Below, piece after piece: positions 1 through 11,146 of a stretch of 64,000 nt of DNA (positions are counted from its first letter, which is position 1; each line of letters opens with the position of its first letter). The notes beneath the pieces were generated by a model, which had not been told where the DNA came from, made no database searches, and saw only the letters and a list, made by a program, of their open reading frames with translations. The translations under genes were made by a program, and so were the position numbers. Location: contig JAYWVB010000017.1 of NCBI GenBank assembly GCA_039881045.1, positions 310,001 through 374,000 on the forward strand. The letters run 5' to 3'. This DNA comes from Chaetomium olivaceum (Eukaryota; Ascomycota; Sordariomycetes; Sordariales; Chaetomiaceae).

Positions 1-2505
1 AGGAATGGTTCATGAAGAATGGTTGATGAGGTCAAGGGATGGCTGAGTACCTACGTGTTTGTGGTCGGTTTGGCTGAGCTTCAGTCCTAGTAGTTAGTTC
101 ATGTATGTACAATCCCGATGATCATATATAGGCCTAGCCAGGTATCACTGCGTTCCCAGTGCAGCGTTTACTACGAATGTACGAACAGTTTCCCTAAACT
201 ATTCTAAACCCCATTGACAGGGCCAGGGACGGTGCGTGTTAGCCAGGAGCACGCATCGTATGTGGTCTTTGTGCTCTACTTGGCTCCACGGTCCTTGAAT
301 ATAAACTTTGTCTCGGGACAGAACACAGAAAGTCTTGTCCGTGATTTGAGAACTAAGTGTTTCGTCGGATGATTAGAAACTATAATCACGAAGTCCGGTT
401 GTCTACAAGTAGACCGTCTCGAATATCATGAGGCACATACACTATTGGTCCGGTTTTAATAGGGTGGTTGAAGCCGGGTTCCGACGGATTTCCACACCTC
501 CCTTAGAGTAAGCTGTACAGCTGGATGTTGGATGCCTTTGTGACGAGTCAAGCGTCGGTCCAAGCCCATGATCTGATCCAACCAAGCACGGTTGCACACC
601 GGCAAGCCATCCTTCAACTAATGCAAGGCAAGGTAGGCGTCACCTACATGAGCGGGATATTCCAAGGTCTGCTTCTGATTCTAAAGCAAGGGAGTCGGGG
701 CCCAACTGAGACACGACTAGCAATGCTCACGCTGGATGAAACAACACAGATATACGTCACCGACGCTCCTCGGGCTAATGAGATGACTGGACGAGGCACC
801 CGGTGCGCCGAGATCAGATACGGGCTGATCTGGGTTGCATATCTCGCAGCTATACTATTTCAGGATATTGCGTCGGCGGTTTCCTGCTTCGGGTCCTCGG
901 ACACGCGACACAATGCCCTGATCAGAACTCGTAATTTGGCAAAGCAGCAGCAGCAGCAGTCCCAAGCCTCCTCTGACATGAATCAAGGCAGTTGTGCTGC
1001 AGGATGGGGATCTGCATCCGATTCAGGTTGGGCATCCCTAAAAGGGTTTCCGGAGCTGAGGGGTCTGCAATCCGACATGGCACAACCCCCGTGATGGGCG
1101 CAGAAATGTAGCCGATTTTAACCATAGGAAAGCGTCACAGCGATGCGCTCGGAATTCCCTCAAACGTACGGCTAGTCAATCTAGCAACTAGCTATGAGCA
1201 ATCATGGGACACGGGGAGAAGAAGTCCTTAGACGCGGCGCTGGTTGCGAATGATGTATTTCGAATGAAGAGAAAAGAAAAGTTCGCTGCAGCTCTGCGAA
1301 AAATTTCCGAACTTAGGGGTCCAGGTACAGTGCGGTATTCACCCAAATATTACAATCATACACTGTGTGCTGCGACTGGCGGCAGAGCATCGAAATCGCA
1401 TCTGGTGATCAGCGGCAGTGGGTCCTGGTTTTGGCAAGCACTGACGAGTCGCCAATGCCAATTATTGTACCACAAATGGGCTGTTCCCCAGACCTTGACT
1501 GCTAACCCCAAGGCCTCCCCCACGGCCAAACAAGTTTGGGAACCGACACAAAGTGGCAGCCATGTTTCGTCCGAGGCCGACGGCCCTGAAGACCCTTGAA
1601 GCCTGAATCAAGGCCGGTCGAGATGATCCCTTCTCTGACTCTCTCCTGTAATCAGCGATCAATATCATCAAAGGACGGCCACACGACTGGCTGCCTTTCC
1701 CGTCGCATTTGACCAACCCCGTGAGGTGATTGAGTTTACCGCCCAAAACGCGACACAGACAGGCAGATGACCAGTTTGGTCATGTCAGCTCCTACCCAAA
1801 GGGCTGCCCACATGTCTCAGCCATGGCTGCCGAAGCACCCTGACGGCTCCGCGGTGGCCAACACGTGGGAATGATACTCAAAGGATATTGGTTCCTTGAC
1901 TCTTTTCAGCCTCGCAGCGAGGCGCGCAGTGAGAAGCAACGATCGAACAAAAATGCGGGTGGTGATCAGCAAAGCGCTTTGGGGGTCGGGAAATAGCAGT
2001 CGTGTGGTCGTCAAGTCACACCCCGCGGGGGGGCAGCAAGGTTCTCATCGTCCTACCCCCCATGCACACATACCTATATACAAGATGGGGATAGTTACCT
2101 GCGGGCGTTTGGAAAGAACGCCCCTTTGTTCCCTCCCCTTGCTCTGCTTTTCAGGGCTCCTGTCATCGCACCAACGACGGCATCGCTGTGATCGACGCTC
2201 CCAAGACGTCCTACTTGACTCGGCGGCTCCCGGAGACTCCTCTGCTTGGCCCGAGTCGTGCGGGTACGGCGTCATCATTCTTGGTCCGACCTTGGCCACA
2301 GCCCAAACATTCTGGAACCTTGACGAATAAACTTTCCGCCTCAACCGACCTAGTTGTACACAGTAGGACGCCAAACCCGTGCCCAGTTTCTCACCTGTTG
2401 TTTTTACTCCATAATGACCATGTAAAGGCGCGACTAGCGCGAAACGACATCAATTTCCCCTTTATTTATTTTTTGGCGATTTCTCTCCGCTCTGGCAGCT
2501 GCGTG
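1..2505. other. Upstream non-coding region; one weak ORF
   Basis: No gene is recognisable in this stretch. The longest open frame (525-1094, +, 189 codons) contains a short CAG-type glutamine run near 943-960 but no domain, signal peptide or family resemblance that I can see, and an overlapping antisense frame is equally open. Codon use looks random. The last few hundred bases before 2506 are probably promoter and 5' leader of the endopolyphosphatase gene. Confidence 0.5.
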
Positions 2506-4786
2506 ATGCCTTTTGGACGCGTTTTGGCTGTGGCACTACTGTGCCATGGCGTCATAGCCGGGCCGTCGGAGCCTGGGGACCAAACTCTTGCGGCGCGCTC
2601 TGCCCCGCGAAAGCTACACGGCAGGTTCCTGCATATCACAGGTGAGTGCCCCTCATCGCCCGAGCTATCGGGAACTTGGCGGCGGTAGTTACATTGCGAA
2701 ACGGAAACTGACGATCCCCCGCGATAGACATCCATCCGGACGAGTACTACAAAGTGCACTCCTCCACCGACGAAGATGACGGGTGTCACAGGGGCAGAGG
2801 CCCCGCGGGCCCCTACGGCGCTGAAACATCCGATTGCGACAGCCCCTTCTCCCTCGTGAACGCGACCTTCGACTGGATCGACGCGAACCTCAAAGATGAG
2901 ATCGACTTCATCGTCTGGACCGGCGACAGCGCACGCCATGACCGCGACGAGGACTTGCCCCGCAATGCCGACCAGGTCCTCGGCACCAACAGGTGGATTT
3001 CCGACAAATTCTTTGACATGCTTGCCGACAAGGGCGACAAGGGCATGACCATCCCCGTCGTGCCAAACTTTGGGAACAACGACATCCTCCCGCACAATAT
3101 CCTCCTGCCGGGGCCCAATAAGTGGTTCCAGCATTATTCGCACATTTGGCGCCATTTCATCCCGGAGGAGCAGCGCCACAGCTTCGAATACGGGGGGTGG
3201 TTCAACGTCGAGGTTATTCCGAACAAGCTGGCTGTGTTCAGTCTGAATACACTGTACCTTTTTGACCGCAATGCTGGCGTCGACGGCTGCGCGAGCCCCT
3301 CGGAGCCGGGGTACAAGCAGATGGAGTGGTTGAGAGTGCAGCTACAGTTCATGCGGGATCGCGGCATGAAGGCCATCCTGATAGGGCATGTCCCACCGGC
3401 CAGAACGGAGAGCAAGATGCTGTGGGACGAAACGTGCTGGCAAAAGTACTCGCTTTGGATGCATCAGTTCCGAGACGTCGTGGTGGTTGGGCTGTACGGA
3501 CACATGAACATCGACCATTTCCTGATTCACGATAAGAACGAGATCAACATTGCTGCGCTCGAGGGGTCTGAGTTCGGAACACGGGAGGCAATGGACGATG
3601 AGTTGACGACACAGTCCGCGTCGGACTACCTGATGGAGTTGCGCTCCGGCTGGGCGAAGCTCGACGCCCCTCTCACACCCGGCAAGGACGTCAACAAGGA
3701 GGGCAAGCGCAAGAAGGGCAAGCATCGCAGGGACCCTGGGGCGAGCGCTACCACCTGTCTCTAGTTAGCCCTAGTGTTGTGCCGAACTATTTCCCTACTC
3801 TGCGGGTGTTCGAATACAACATCACCGGCCTCGAAGATACGCCCCTCTGGAGGGACGCAGCACAAGGGAATGCCCAGGAGACCGAGAGCACGACCCAAAA
3901 GCACATCGAACTCCGCCAGCTCCCCACCGAAACCGGTTTTGACTCCGACCTAGACCTCGACTTCGACCTTGTAACCGACGACGACTCCATCACTGCCACT
4001 AAAAAGAAGGACAAGAACAAAAAGAAGAAGCACGGCAAACCCAAAAAGCCGCCTGCCAAAGAAAAAGACCCCAACCTCCACATCCCACTCCCCCCTTCCA
4101 AATCCTCTCCACCTGGGCCAGCCTACTCCTCACAACCACTCACCCTAACGGGATACACACAGTACTTCGCCAACCTAACACACATCAACAACCTCAACTT
4201 AACCGCCGACAACCACCCCACCAACGAGGGAGAGGATGAAGCGAGCAACACCTGGTGGCCATGGACCCTCGACCTGGAATGGGACGGCTGGCTCCTGCGC
4301 TGGCGCAAGGGCAAGCACGGCGGCAAGAAGCCTGTGGTGGCGCCGCGACCCGCCCCGCCAAGGGAGTTTGCGTTTGAGGTCGAGTATTCTACCTTTGAGG
4401 ACGCTATCTACCGGTTGGGGGATCTCACTGTGAATAGTATGGTGGGGTTGGCGGTGAGGATGGGCGGGCCTGCGGGGGGGAAGGGACTGCTTGGTGAAGG
4501 GGAGGGTGTTGCTGTTGCGGATGGGGGTGATGATGAGAGTGAGATATGTGAGGATGATGAGGATGATTATGGGGATGAGTATGAGGATGAGGGTGATGAT
4601 GACGATAGTGATGACGGTAGTGATGATGATGGAGAGGTGGAGATCGAGAAAAAGAAGAAGAAAAAAGGGAAGGGGAGGAAAGGGAAGAAGGGCAAGAAGA
4701 AGAAGCACAACAAGACGTGGTTGCACTTCTTGAGGCATGCGTTTGTTGGGACTCTCGAGAAAGATGACCTCGAGGGCTTTCTTTGA
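2506..4786 (+). CDS. PPN1: Vacuolar endopolyphosphatase Ppn1, with one apparent frameshift
   Basis: Endopolyphosphatase of the calcineurin-like metallophosphatase superfamily, which cuts long inorganic polyphosphate chains in the fungal vacuole. Exon 1 is 2506-2641, the intron 2642-2727 (GTGAGT...TAG), and exon 2 runs from 2728. An N-terminal hydrophobic stretch (VLAVALLCHGVIAG) fits the signal anchor of the family. Metal-site motifs occur in order: HITDIHPDEY across the splice site, WTGDSARH, FGNNDILPHN, IGHVPP and LYGHMNIDHF. The frame opened at 2728 stops at 3764, but the conserved continuation (WGERYHLSLVSP, then VPNYFPTLRVFEYNITG) follows in another frame to 4786, so one base appears lost at about 3727-3740. 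With it the protein is about 731 residues. The C-terminal part has Lys-rich and Asp/Glu-rich tracts and a final TWLHFLRHAFVGT segment. The identification is firm; whether the break is real is not known. Confidence 0.93.
4519..4636 (+). repeat. GAT/GAG-rich low-complexity tract in PPN1
   Basis: Imperfect GAT/GAG/GGT triplets encode an Asp/Glu-rich stretch, followed directly by a Lys-rich one (about 4648-4710). This is compositional bias inside the coding region; a polyacidic and polybasic tail is compatible with Ppn1 proteins of filamentous fungi. Confidence 0.7.
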
Positions 4787-5419
4787 ATGGGATACGGCGG
4801 AGGGGCATTTTGAAGTTTTGCATTGCGCTGGCTAAGGCGGTGGAAACTGGTTGGGCATTTTGTTGGCTGGCGTTTGGTGTTGGCCCTTGGATATCTTGAG
4901 CTCGTTTGCAATTGAGCGGTCATTGTGTGCTTGGTCCTTCTTTTCCTGAGAAATGTGTTATGGTACCAGCAATAGAGCTGTCAAATGCATATATACAGAT
5001 GGTTTGTCATAACAATGGTATCTTGAAGCTCTTAGGGATATCACGAATAGTATCCAACCACCTGTCAAACAAAGACCGAAAACTGCCTCTGTGCTGCTGC
5101 CGTGGAAGAGCCCGACTGGTTGAGACAGACACGATGGACAGATTCCGCTTTAGCCAAGCCTGATACTTGGGCAATGGCTTGCTTTCTGTGCTCGGGCTGG
5201 CGAAGCATCAGTTGTGGCAGGACAAAACGCCACTGTTGCCGCTAGTCTGTGCGCAAGAAAACCCGCCTATCGGCAAAGATATATTCCCAAAGTTCGACGA
5301 GGACTGTTTGTGAGCGAAGTCATCCTTTCACTCATCATTATTTGCTCCTTCTACAAAGTAGGCTGTTTCCTTCCGAACGTAAAACCTACCTGAACCTGCG
5401 CCACGGCTGTTCCACGCAC
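4787..5419. other. Intergenic, PPN1 to membrane-protein gene
   Basis: No gene seen. It should hold the 3' untranslated region of PPN1 and the promoter and leader of the next gene; I see no distinctive regulatory motif. Confidence 0.5.
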
Positions 5420-7670
5420 ATGGATACAATATTTGGAAACGGTTCTGTGAACCAAAACTCAACTTGGCAGCCAGAACCTACATTTCGTGGTACCTTTAGC
5501 ATCCTCTCCACCTGCCTCATCCCTGGGGCTTTGCGCGTGGTCAGCCATCCACCTCAACATTGCATCTCGTCACGAGAGGCCTTGGCCCATCATCTGCCGC
5601 TCGCTCGCTTGGAGAAACGCACGTCAGGCCTGGCCCTGGAGACATTGGTTCTGGCCAGGGCAGCTTCTGCGAAAAGTTGGATGGATGTTTCTGGCCTTCT
5701 TTGCGCCTGAATTGGTACGTATGCACTTGCACAGCGAGACTTTTAGTTTTACTTAGGTTGCCTGACCCGACTTACACGAACCCAGGTTGCCTTTGCTGCG
5801 TACGAGCAGTACAAAACTGCCAAGAATCTTGTGAAAGAGCTTAACAAACTGCTTCCAGTTTCCACGGGCGACGACCTCGAGGTACGAGTCTTGCTACACT
5901 TTAGCGGCCGACAATGAATCTAATACTTGAGTTTCCATGGTGATTAGCAAGCTGTGGGTACAAGACGGAACAAATGGACCATGGTCCAAGGCTATTTCGC
6001 GGCCATGGGAGGGTACGAAGTAGTCCTTGAGCCAGGTTCAGAAAACTTCTTCCCAGCTGCGCCAGGTGGTGATCCACGGGAACACTTGAGACTGAGTCCA
6101 GCTGGGCTGTGTATTCTGGCCAGGGAGCTACCCCATCTGATCCCCGACCTTTCGGCTGCTAAGATCTGGGACAAGAGCAAGGGAGACGCTATCGCAAAGG
6201 CAATTATTTGTCTACAAGGTATGGGTGTCACCTCCTTCCTCTTCCCACATTACCGACGCATCAGAGGTTATTTCTAACGTATCTTTGTCTAGCCGTCTGG
6301 TTTTGCGCTCAGTGCTTCGGCCGACTCGGGCAACGATTCGGAATCAGCTTGCTTGAACTTAACACTCTCGGACACGCTCTGTGTGCCCTCCTGATTTACT
6401 GTATCTGGTGGAATAAGCCACTCGATGTCCAAGAGCCTGAGCAAATACACATTCGGACATCACGAGAACGTCAACTCATTGCATTCTGGTGCATGAGCAG
6501 CAGGCTTCATTGGGACCACTCCGAGTTTATTCGGTGGAACAACTCCCCGATCTCTCGGTTCGTTGTCTCTGATAAATCGACGAGCGTCTGGGACGAATTT
6601 GATCATGACAAAATTTGGTTTCCAAAAGTCTCATGCAACAAGACAGGAGAATCATGGATTTTGGGGTTAGGCTGGAATGAGACTGCTCGACGATTTAAGA
6701 AAAGGCGATCTGTCTTATGTGTATGCAATTCCCAACCCCACCTTCCGAAGGCAAGTCAATGTTTACCAATTCTTCACTGAGGTTCTTTGCTATAAACCTG
6801 AAATATCAAGAAATGGGCACTGATATATGACGATAGATTCAAACTCCCCGACTCAAACACACCCGTACTCCCGGTGACTGCAGCCTCTGCCGCTCTCGAG
6901 GCTGGTCTCCGAAGGCTCACCGTACCGTTACGCTGCGCGAACAAAGATGGTCAGCAAGGCATCTTGATCGGCGACTTGATCGCTGCAACTGACAACGCCG
7001 GAGTGGATGCTACCGGGGATAAACTCACCTCAGTTACGGTTGACCTTCGTCGAGCCGATCTTTGCCGTTGGAAGCTCGCCTACGAATACAATGCCAACCT
7101 TCGACTGACAATAGATGGCCCCGACGTCCTTTTTGACCGCATTAAAAATTTTCCCATGGCCGATGGCGCTTTCGAGAACATACACCTCTTCGTCGGCGCC
7201 ACTATTGCCGGCTTCGCGTACGGCGGCTTACACTGCCTTGCCTGGAACGCCCCCTTTACAACCGAGTCACAAAGAATACTATGGCGGCTATCCAGTATCA
7301 CGGTAATGTCGACCGGTGTCTTGATCCTCCTCCTTGTACGCTGGGTGCTAGTATTCGGTGGTACTGTTGTGCTCTCAGAATACATCAAGATTGCTCAAAC
7401 ATCTGTCGACAGCTGGCTGTGTACTCAATCTCGACTGGGAGAGGCAAGCAAATGGGTTAGGCGAGGGATTTCCGCCCTCGTTTTTCAGCCGTTGAAGTGC
7501 GGTTTAGTATCCCTAACCATAGCATCCATTTTCCTCTTTTTCGGCTATATCATCCTCTATTTTCTGGCTCGGGTGTATTTGGTGGTCGAGTGTTTCATCA
7601 GTCTTTTCATCTCCCGGCATCGGTCTTTCAAGTGCCAGTATGGTCACAATATGTTCCACATATTTCTTAG
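5420..7670 (+). CDS. Multi-pass membrane protein of unknown function, three apparent frameshifts
   Basis: Five exons: 5420-5714, 5786-5881, 5948-6218, 6293-6750 and 6837-7670. It resembles a family of large fungal membrane proteins usually left as hypothetical. Recognisable pieces are RGTFSILSTC, then LGLCAWSAIHLNI in the +1 frame, a Trp-rich segment, FFAPELVAFAAYEQY, LDDLRKGDLSYVYAIPNP, IHLFVGATIAGFAYGGLHCL, a transmembrane stretch near 7291-7370, another near 7500-7590, and a C-terminus ending VWSQYVPHIS. Three single-base shifts are needed: one extra base near 5518-5526, one extra between about 6655 and 6695, and one missing near 7602-7608. With these, all exon phases agree and the product is 650 residues, which supports the exon model. 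The fourth intron begins GCAAGT after AG, the standard pattern of a GC-AG intron. Read uncorrected, the last exon would run to 7719. Function unknown; it may be a decaying gene or carry sequence errors. Confidence 0.7.
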
Positions 7671-8810
7671 TCTTTCCATTGAACACAATAGCAGCGGATC
7701 GGTTTCTATTACTAGGTAGACGGGCTAAGGAGGCTGCCAAGCTACTAGTGTATGGTAAGGGTTGAAGAGACGGTAAACGTTGAGACGCATCCTAATTGAT
7801 TACCATTATGATATATACTCGAGGAAGTATATATAGGGGTGGACATATGAAGGAGGTTATTATGCCTTTGGGGAAGGTGGTGAAGGCCCTCGAAAACATT
7901 GGTCGAGACGCACCCCGTTCGACTAACGTCGCAACACAAGCCCACGATTGCGCACCGTACCGATAGCCAGATGGACAATCCTGTCGAATTCCTCCAGGTC
8001 GTAGTAACTGCTCACAGGAGAGTACTGCACCCATGTCAACTAAAGTCATAAAGGTGGCTTGGTTTGGTGTTGGATGATGGGGACAAAGAAGGGATGATTG
8101 TTTAAAGCGTGGTTCCAAGGGGTTTTCTTGAATTCCGGGTTAGTGGAGGTGTTTGGATGGAGACGAAAACCGTGGTTTAATGGTCCGAATGGCCGGCAAT
8201 TAGGTACCGTGAAGTATGTTAATCTCGCTCGTGGCGGCGTTCGCAGGAAGGGCTCCAAACATCGGATCGTAAAGCGGGCTTCAAATCGTCAGTGGTCAAG
8301 TACATGATGCTAGTCTAATGTGATTGCAGACCCAAAGTTGACCAGTACAAGCATTATACATCGAGGGCCTCCTTCCGGACACCGTCACCGGCAACTGTGG
8401 CTGGTAGAACCCAGGTCCAGTTTCGGACTTCCTGTCCACAACTAAAGAAAAGCTGGAACAAAGGACAATGACGATAGTAGTCCAGGGTGGGAAAGAAGCC
8501 CTGCGCTCGTGTAAATTGGGAAAACATTTCAGCTCCTAGCAGTGCCGCCCTCGCTGACTTGCCACTTTGCGTCTTCCCCTCCCGCCTGGTCGTGATCGCA
8601 TCCGTTGATGTTCATTGTCGACGGCACAATTCCCTTGAAATCCCGACCTTTTCTTGCAATTCCTCAGAGTACCTCGATGTCTTCTAGCTTCCACCCTTTA
8701 CATCTCTCTGACTGAAGGGATAGTGCTGCATAAACCATAGTCTTTCCACACCATATCCCCCAAGATACGTTCCTATATTGTGATGCCAACGAAAAAAAAG
8801 AACCCATGCC
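7671..8810. other. Intergenic between convergent genes
   Basis: This separates the 3' ends of the membrane-protein gene (+) and the histidine phosphatase gene (-). Short open frames occur on both strands, but none resembles a known protein. No RNA gene or repeat was recognised. Confidence 0.5.
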
Positions 8811-9909
8811 TCACGACCGGATGCCGCCCGCAACGTCGACAACATCAGCCTTAATCAGAACCGGAATAATAGCCCCTGGCGCGACCCTCACCTCCGGATG
8901 GCCAATCACCTCATACAACGCCACAACACTCCCCGAATGGCAAGTAACAGAGACGATCGGCTCATCATCTCCAGCGAAGAAGCCATCCAAAAACGCCTGC
9001 ATCCGCACTGCATGCTCTCCCAGCGTCTCTCGCACATCCGGCTTCCACAGCTCATCCTCCTCCGTCAACCCTTCCTCCACCTCAAAAATGGGATGGTTCT
9101 CCCGGATCCAGGAGCGCGTCCTCCGGCGGTCACACGTGTGGACGCCCATCCTCTCCCGGATGAGTTCCTTGACGAGGGGCTTGAACGGCGGCACCGCGCC
9201 CGCGCCAGGTGGCAGCGCTAGCGTGGAAAAGGCCAGCTCGCACGTCTCCAGGCAGCGGGCGTGCGGGCTGCAGTAGTGGCGGCGTGCTAGGGGCAATTTT
9301 GCGTTGGCGGCGGCGTCTTCCCAGAAGGTTTTCATGGCTTTGGCTTGGTTGATGCCGATGGGGGTGAGGTGGGCGTCTGCCCAAGTTGACTTGTCGTCGC
9401 CGTCTAGCTTGGCCCAATGTGACTAGGTAGGGGGTGTATTAGTAGGGTTGGTGCCTGGGCATGGTTTGACAAGTTGGAGAGGACCAAGTGGTAGTAGGTC
9501 CAAGTGTAAACCATACCTCCCATGCAGGGGTTCTAACCTCCCGCTCCTTTACGTTGTGGTAGCCCTCCCCGTGGCGGGCAGCATACAGCAGTTTGTACAC
9601 CGTCTTGCCGCCGCCAGTTCGGTTTAGATGATCTAGGTAGTGTGCGAAGCGTTCCCAGCTGTGCTTCTTGCGCTGGGGATCAAATGCCTCGTCGGTTTCG
9701 TAAACCTGGTCAATCAAGCCCAGGCCCGGGAGAGTGATGCCTGTTATAGTGTCATTTTTTGTTAACGAATGGCTGGTGTGGGAAGATGGAACGGAGTGAA
9801 GTGTGCTCACCGATTGAAAGGTCGGATCTGCGGAGAATGTGGGTTGCGCGTCGTGCTTGAAATATCCGGTAACGGCGGAATATCTAAACTTGGGCGCGTG
9901 TGACGCCAT
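8811..9909 (-). CDS. Histidine phosphatase, phosphoglycerate mutase-like
   Basis: Member of the histidine phosphatase (phosphoglycerate mutase-like) superfamily, closest in style to the fungal group that includes yeast Pmu1; the substrate cannot be told. The RHG motif with the phospho-accepting His is YAARHGEGYHNV. A second conserved block is CSPHARCLETC, and the distal catalytic His is in VTCHSGSV. The start at 9909 (MASHAPKFRYSAV) is chosen because the segment after it fits the family better than the in-frame upstream Met at 9996. The intron 9423-9516 (GTATGG...TAG) is clear and in phase. A likely first intron at 9741-9810 (GTGAGC...CAG, with GTTAAC before the acceptor) is 70 bp, not a multiple of three, and removing it leaves exon 2 out of frame. 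Either it is not spliced (the frame is open through it) or one base is wrong nearby. Confidence 0.85.
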
Positions 9910-11146
9910 GTTTCCGATACTCTGGGTGATAATAGATGTTACGATATGTATGACAAACCTTGGGACGTCGTGGAGATGCGCAGCAAGTAAAGGCACAAAT
10001 CACAAATCCAAAGAGGGGTTGAAGCGGCGCCTTATTGGCCCACTAAGGGGGATCCTTAGAAGCGTGGACTGAGGGTGAACATTACACACGGCATGCCAGC
10101 CAAGACAACACTTTACACGATATTCAGTCTATTGTTCCTGTAGCAACGGAACCAAGGCCGCTGTCCTATCTACCCAAGTCCGCCGCGGGCGATCACTCTT
10201 TCTCATGTCCCGTCGTTGATCTTTCAAATGCGAGTATGGTCACAATATGTTTCACATATGTCTTAGTCTTTCCCGTGAAGCACGATGGTAGCGTATCTTT
10301 TTCTATTACCAGTTGGTGAATAGATGGAGAAGGAAGTAACAAGACAGGTTACTGGTTTGGTTTGAATCAATACCTAAGATAGTGACCCTGAGAAGATTCT
10401 ACTATAATTAGTCCTACTTGGATATCTTTGTCGCAAAATAATATAATTTATCATGTTGTCGACTGAAGTCCATTTTCCTTCCATAACGAGGTAGCAAGGT
10501 AAGTACTATTATTAGTAGGTCTATTATAAGTACTTTAAAGAATAGCTGCATGGATTTTGAAGGGAGCTCGAGTGAGCTCATACATAAGCGGGTCCACCCC
10601 CCAAGATGTAGAGTCGTAGCTTTATGACGTTTCCTTCTTCATACGTCGTACCTATCTGCTTTTGGTAAGTAGCCCAATATTATATGTGTGAAACAATTGA
10701 TTATCAGTCTGATTAGCACCGTTCAAAGCAAAAAAGGGAAGTTTGGAAAGATCGTAATTATAAGGGTCAGCTGTGAAGGTGGAAAAAAGAGGGTATGGAA
10801 ACGCTGCAGATACAAGATAATTGAAAGTCAGGAGGCCGGATATAGAGTCGAATAGAAGAAAGGAAGCAAAAGTGCTCGACCTGAAATTGATTCGGCAATA
10901 TGTTGTTATCCCCATCTCGTAAAGAGAGACCATCAATCATGCATACCTTAGATATGGACTTCGTAGTGGGCCTTGAACTGGCCGAGCGGGTGCCATCCCT
11001 TATCTTATCGGTCCTTCTCATTTCCCACTCCCCAACCGCGACGCGATGGGAAGGAACATCTTCCTTTCAACCTTCACACCCTCAACCCAACATAAAACAA
11101 ACGCCATCAATGCCACCCTCAACCACCACCACCATCACCTAACCCC
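9910..11146. other. Divergent intergenic region with gene relic and AT-rich stretch
   Basis: This is the promoter region between the histidine phosphatase (-) and the deacetylase (+). It contains the partial copy of the membrane-protein gene (10193-10325) and then an AT-rich stretch of roughly 10380-10560 that stands out from the GC-rich surroundings. Nothing else is recognised. Confidence 0.55.
10193..10325 (+). pseudogene. Relic copy of the 3' end of the membrane-protein gene
   Basis: This segment aligns with 7596-7723, covering the last ~20 codons and about 50 bases past the stop of the 5420-7670 gene. Its translation reads SHVPS, FQMRVWSQYVSHMS and a stop, against SHLPAS, FQVPVWSQYVPHIS in the other copy. 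Shared stretches such as agtatggtcacaatatgtt are identical, and similarity continues past the stop (ttctattac). No upstream exons are seen, so this is a diverged partial duplicate. It carries CTTTCTCAT where the main copy has CTTTTCAT, which supports the single-base loss called there. Confidence 0.8.

Noticed and set aside
525..1094. 189-codon open frame
   Set aside because: No resemblance, no splice-linked extension and an equally open antisense frame; not called as a gene.
3690..3730. Possible 41-base intron that would repair PPN1
   Set aside because: The donor would be GTCAAC, which is not a fungal consensus; the length is below the usual minimum and there is no branch site.
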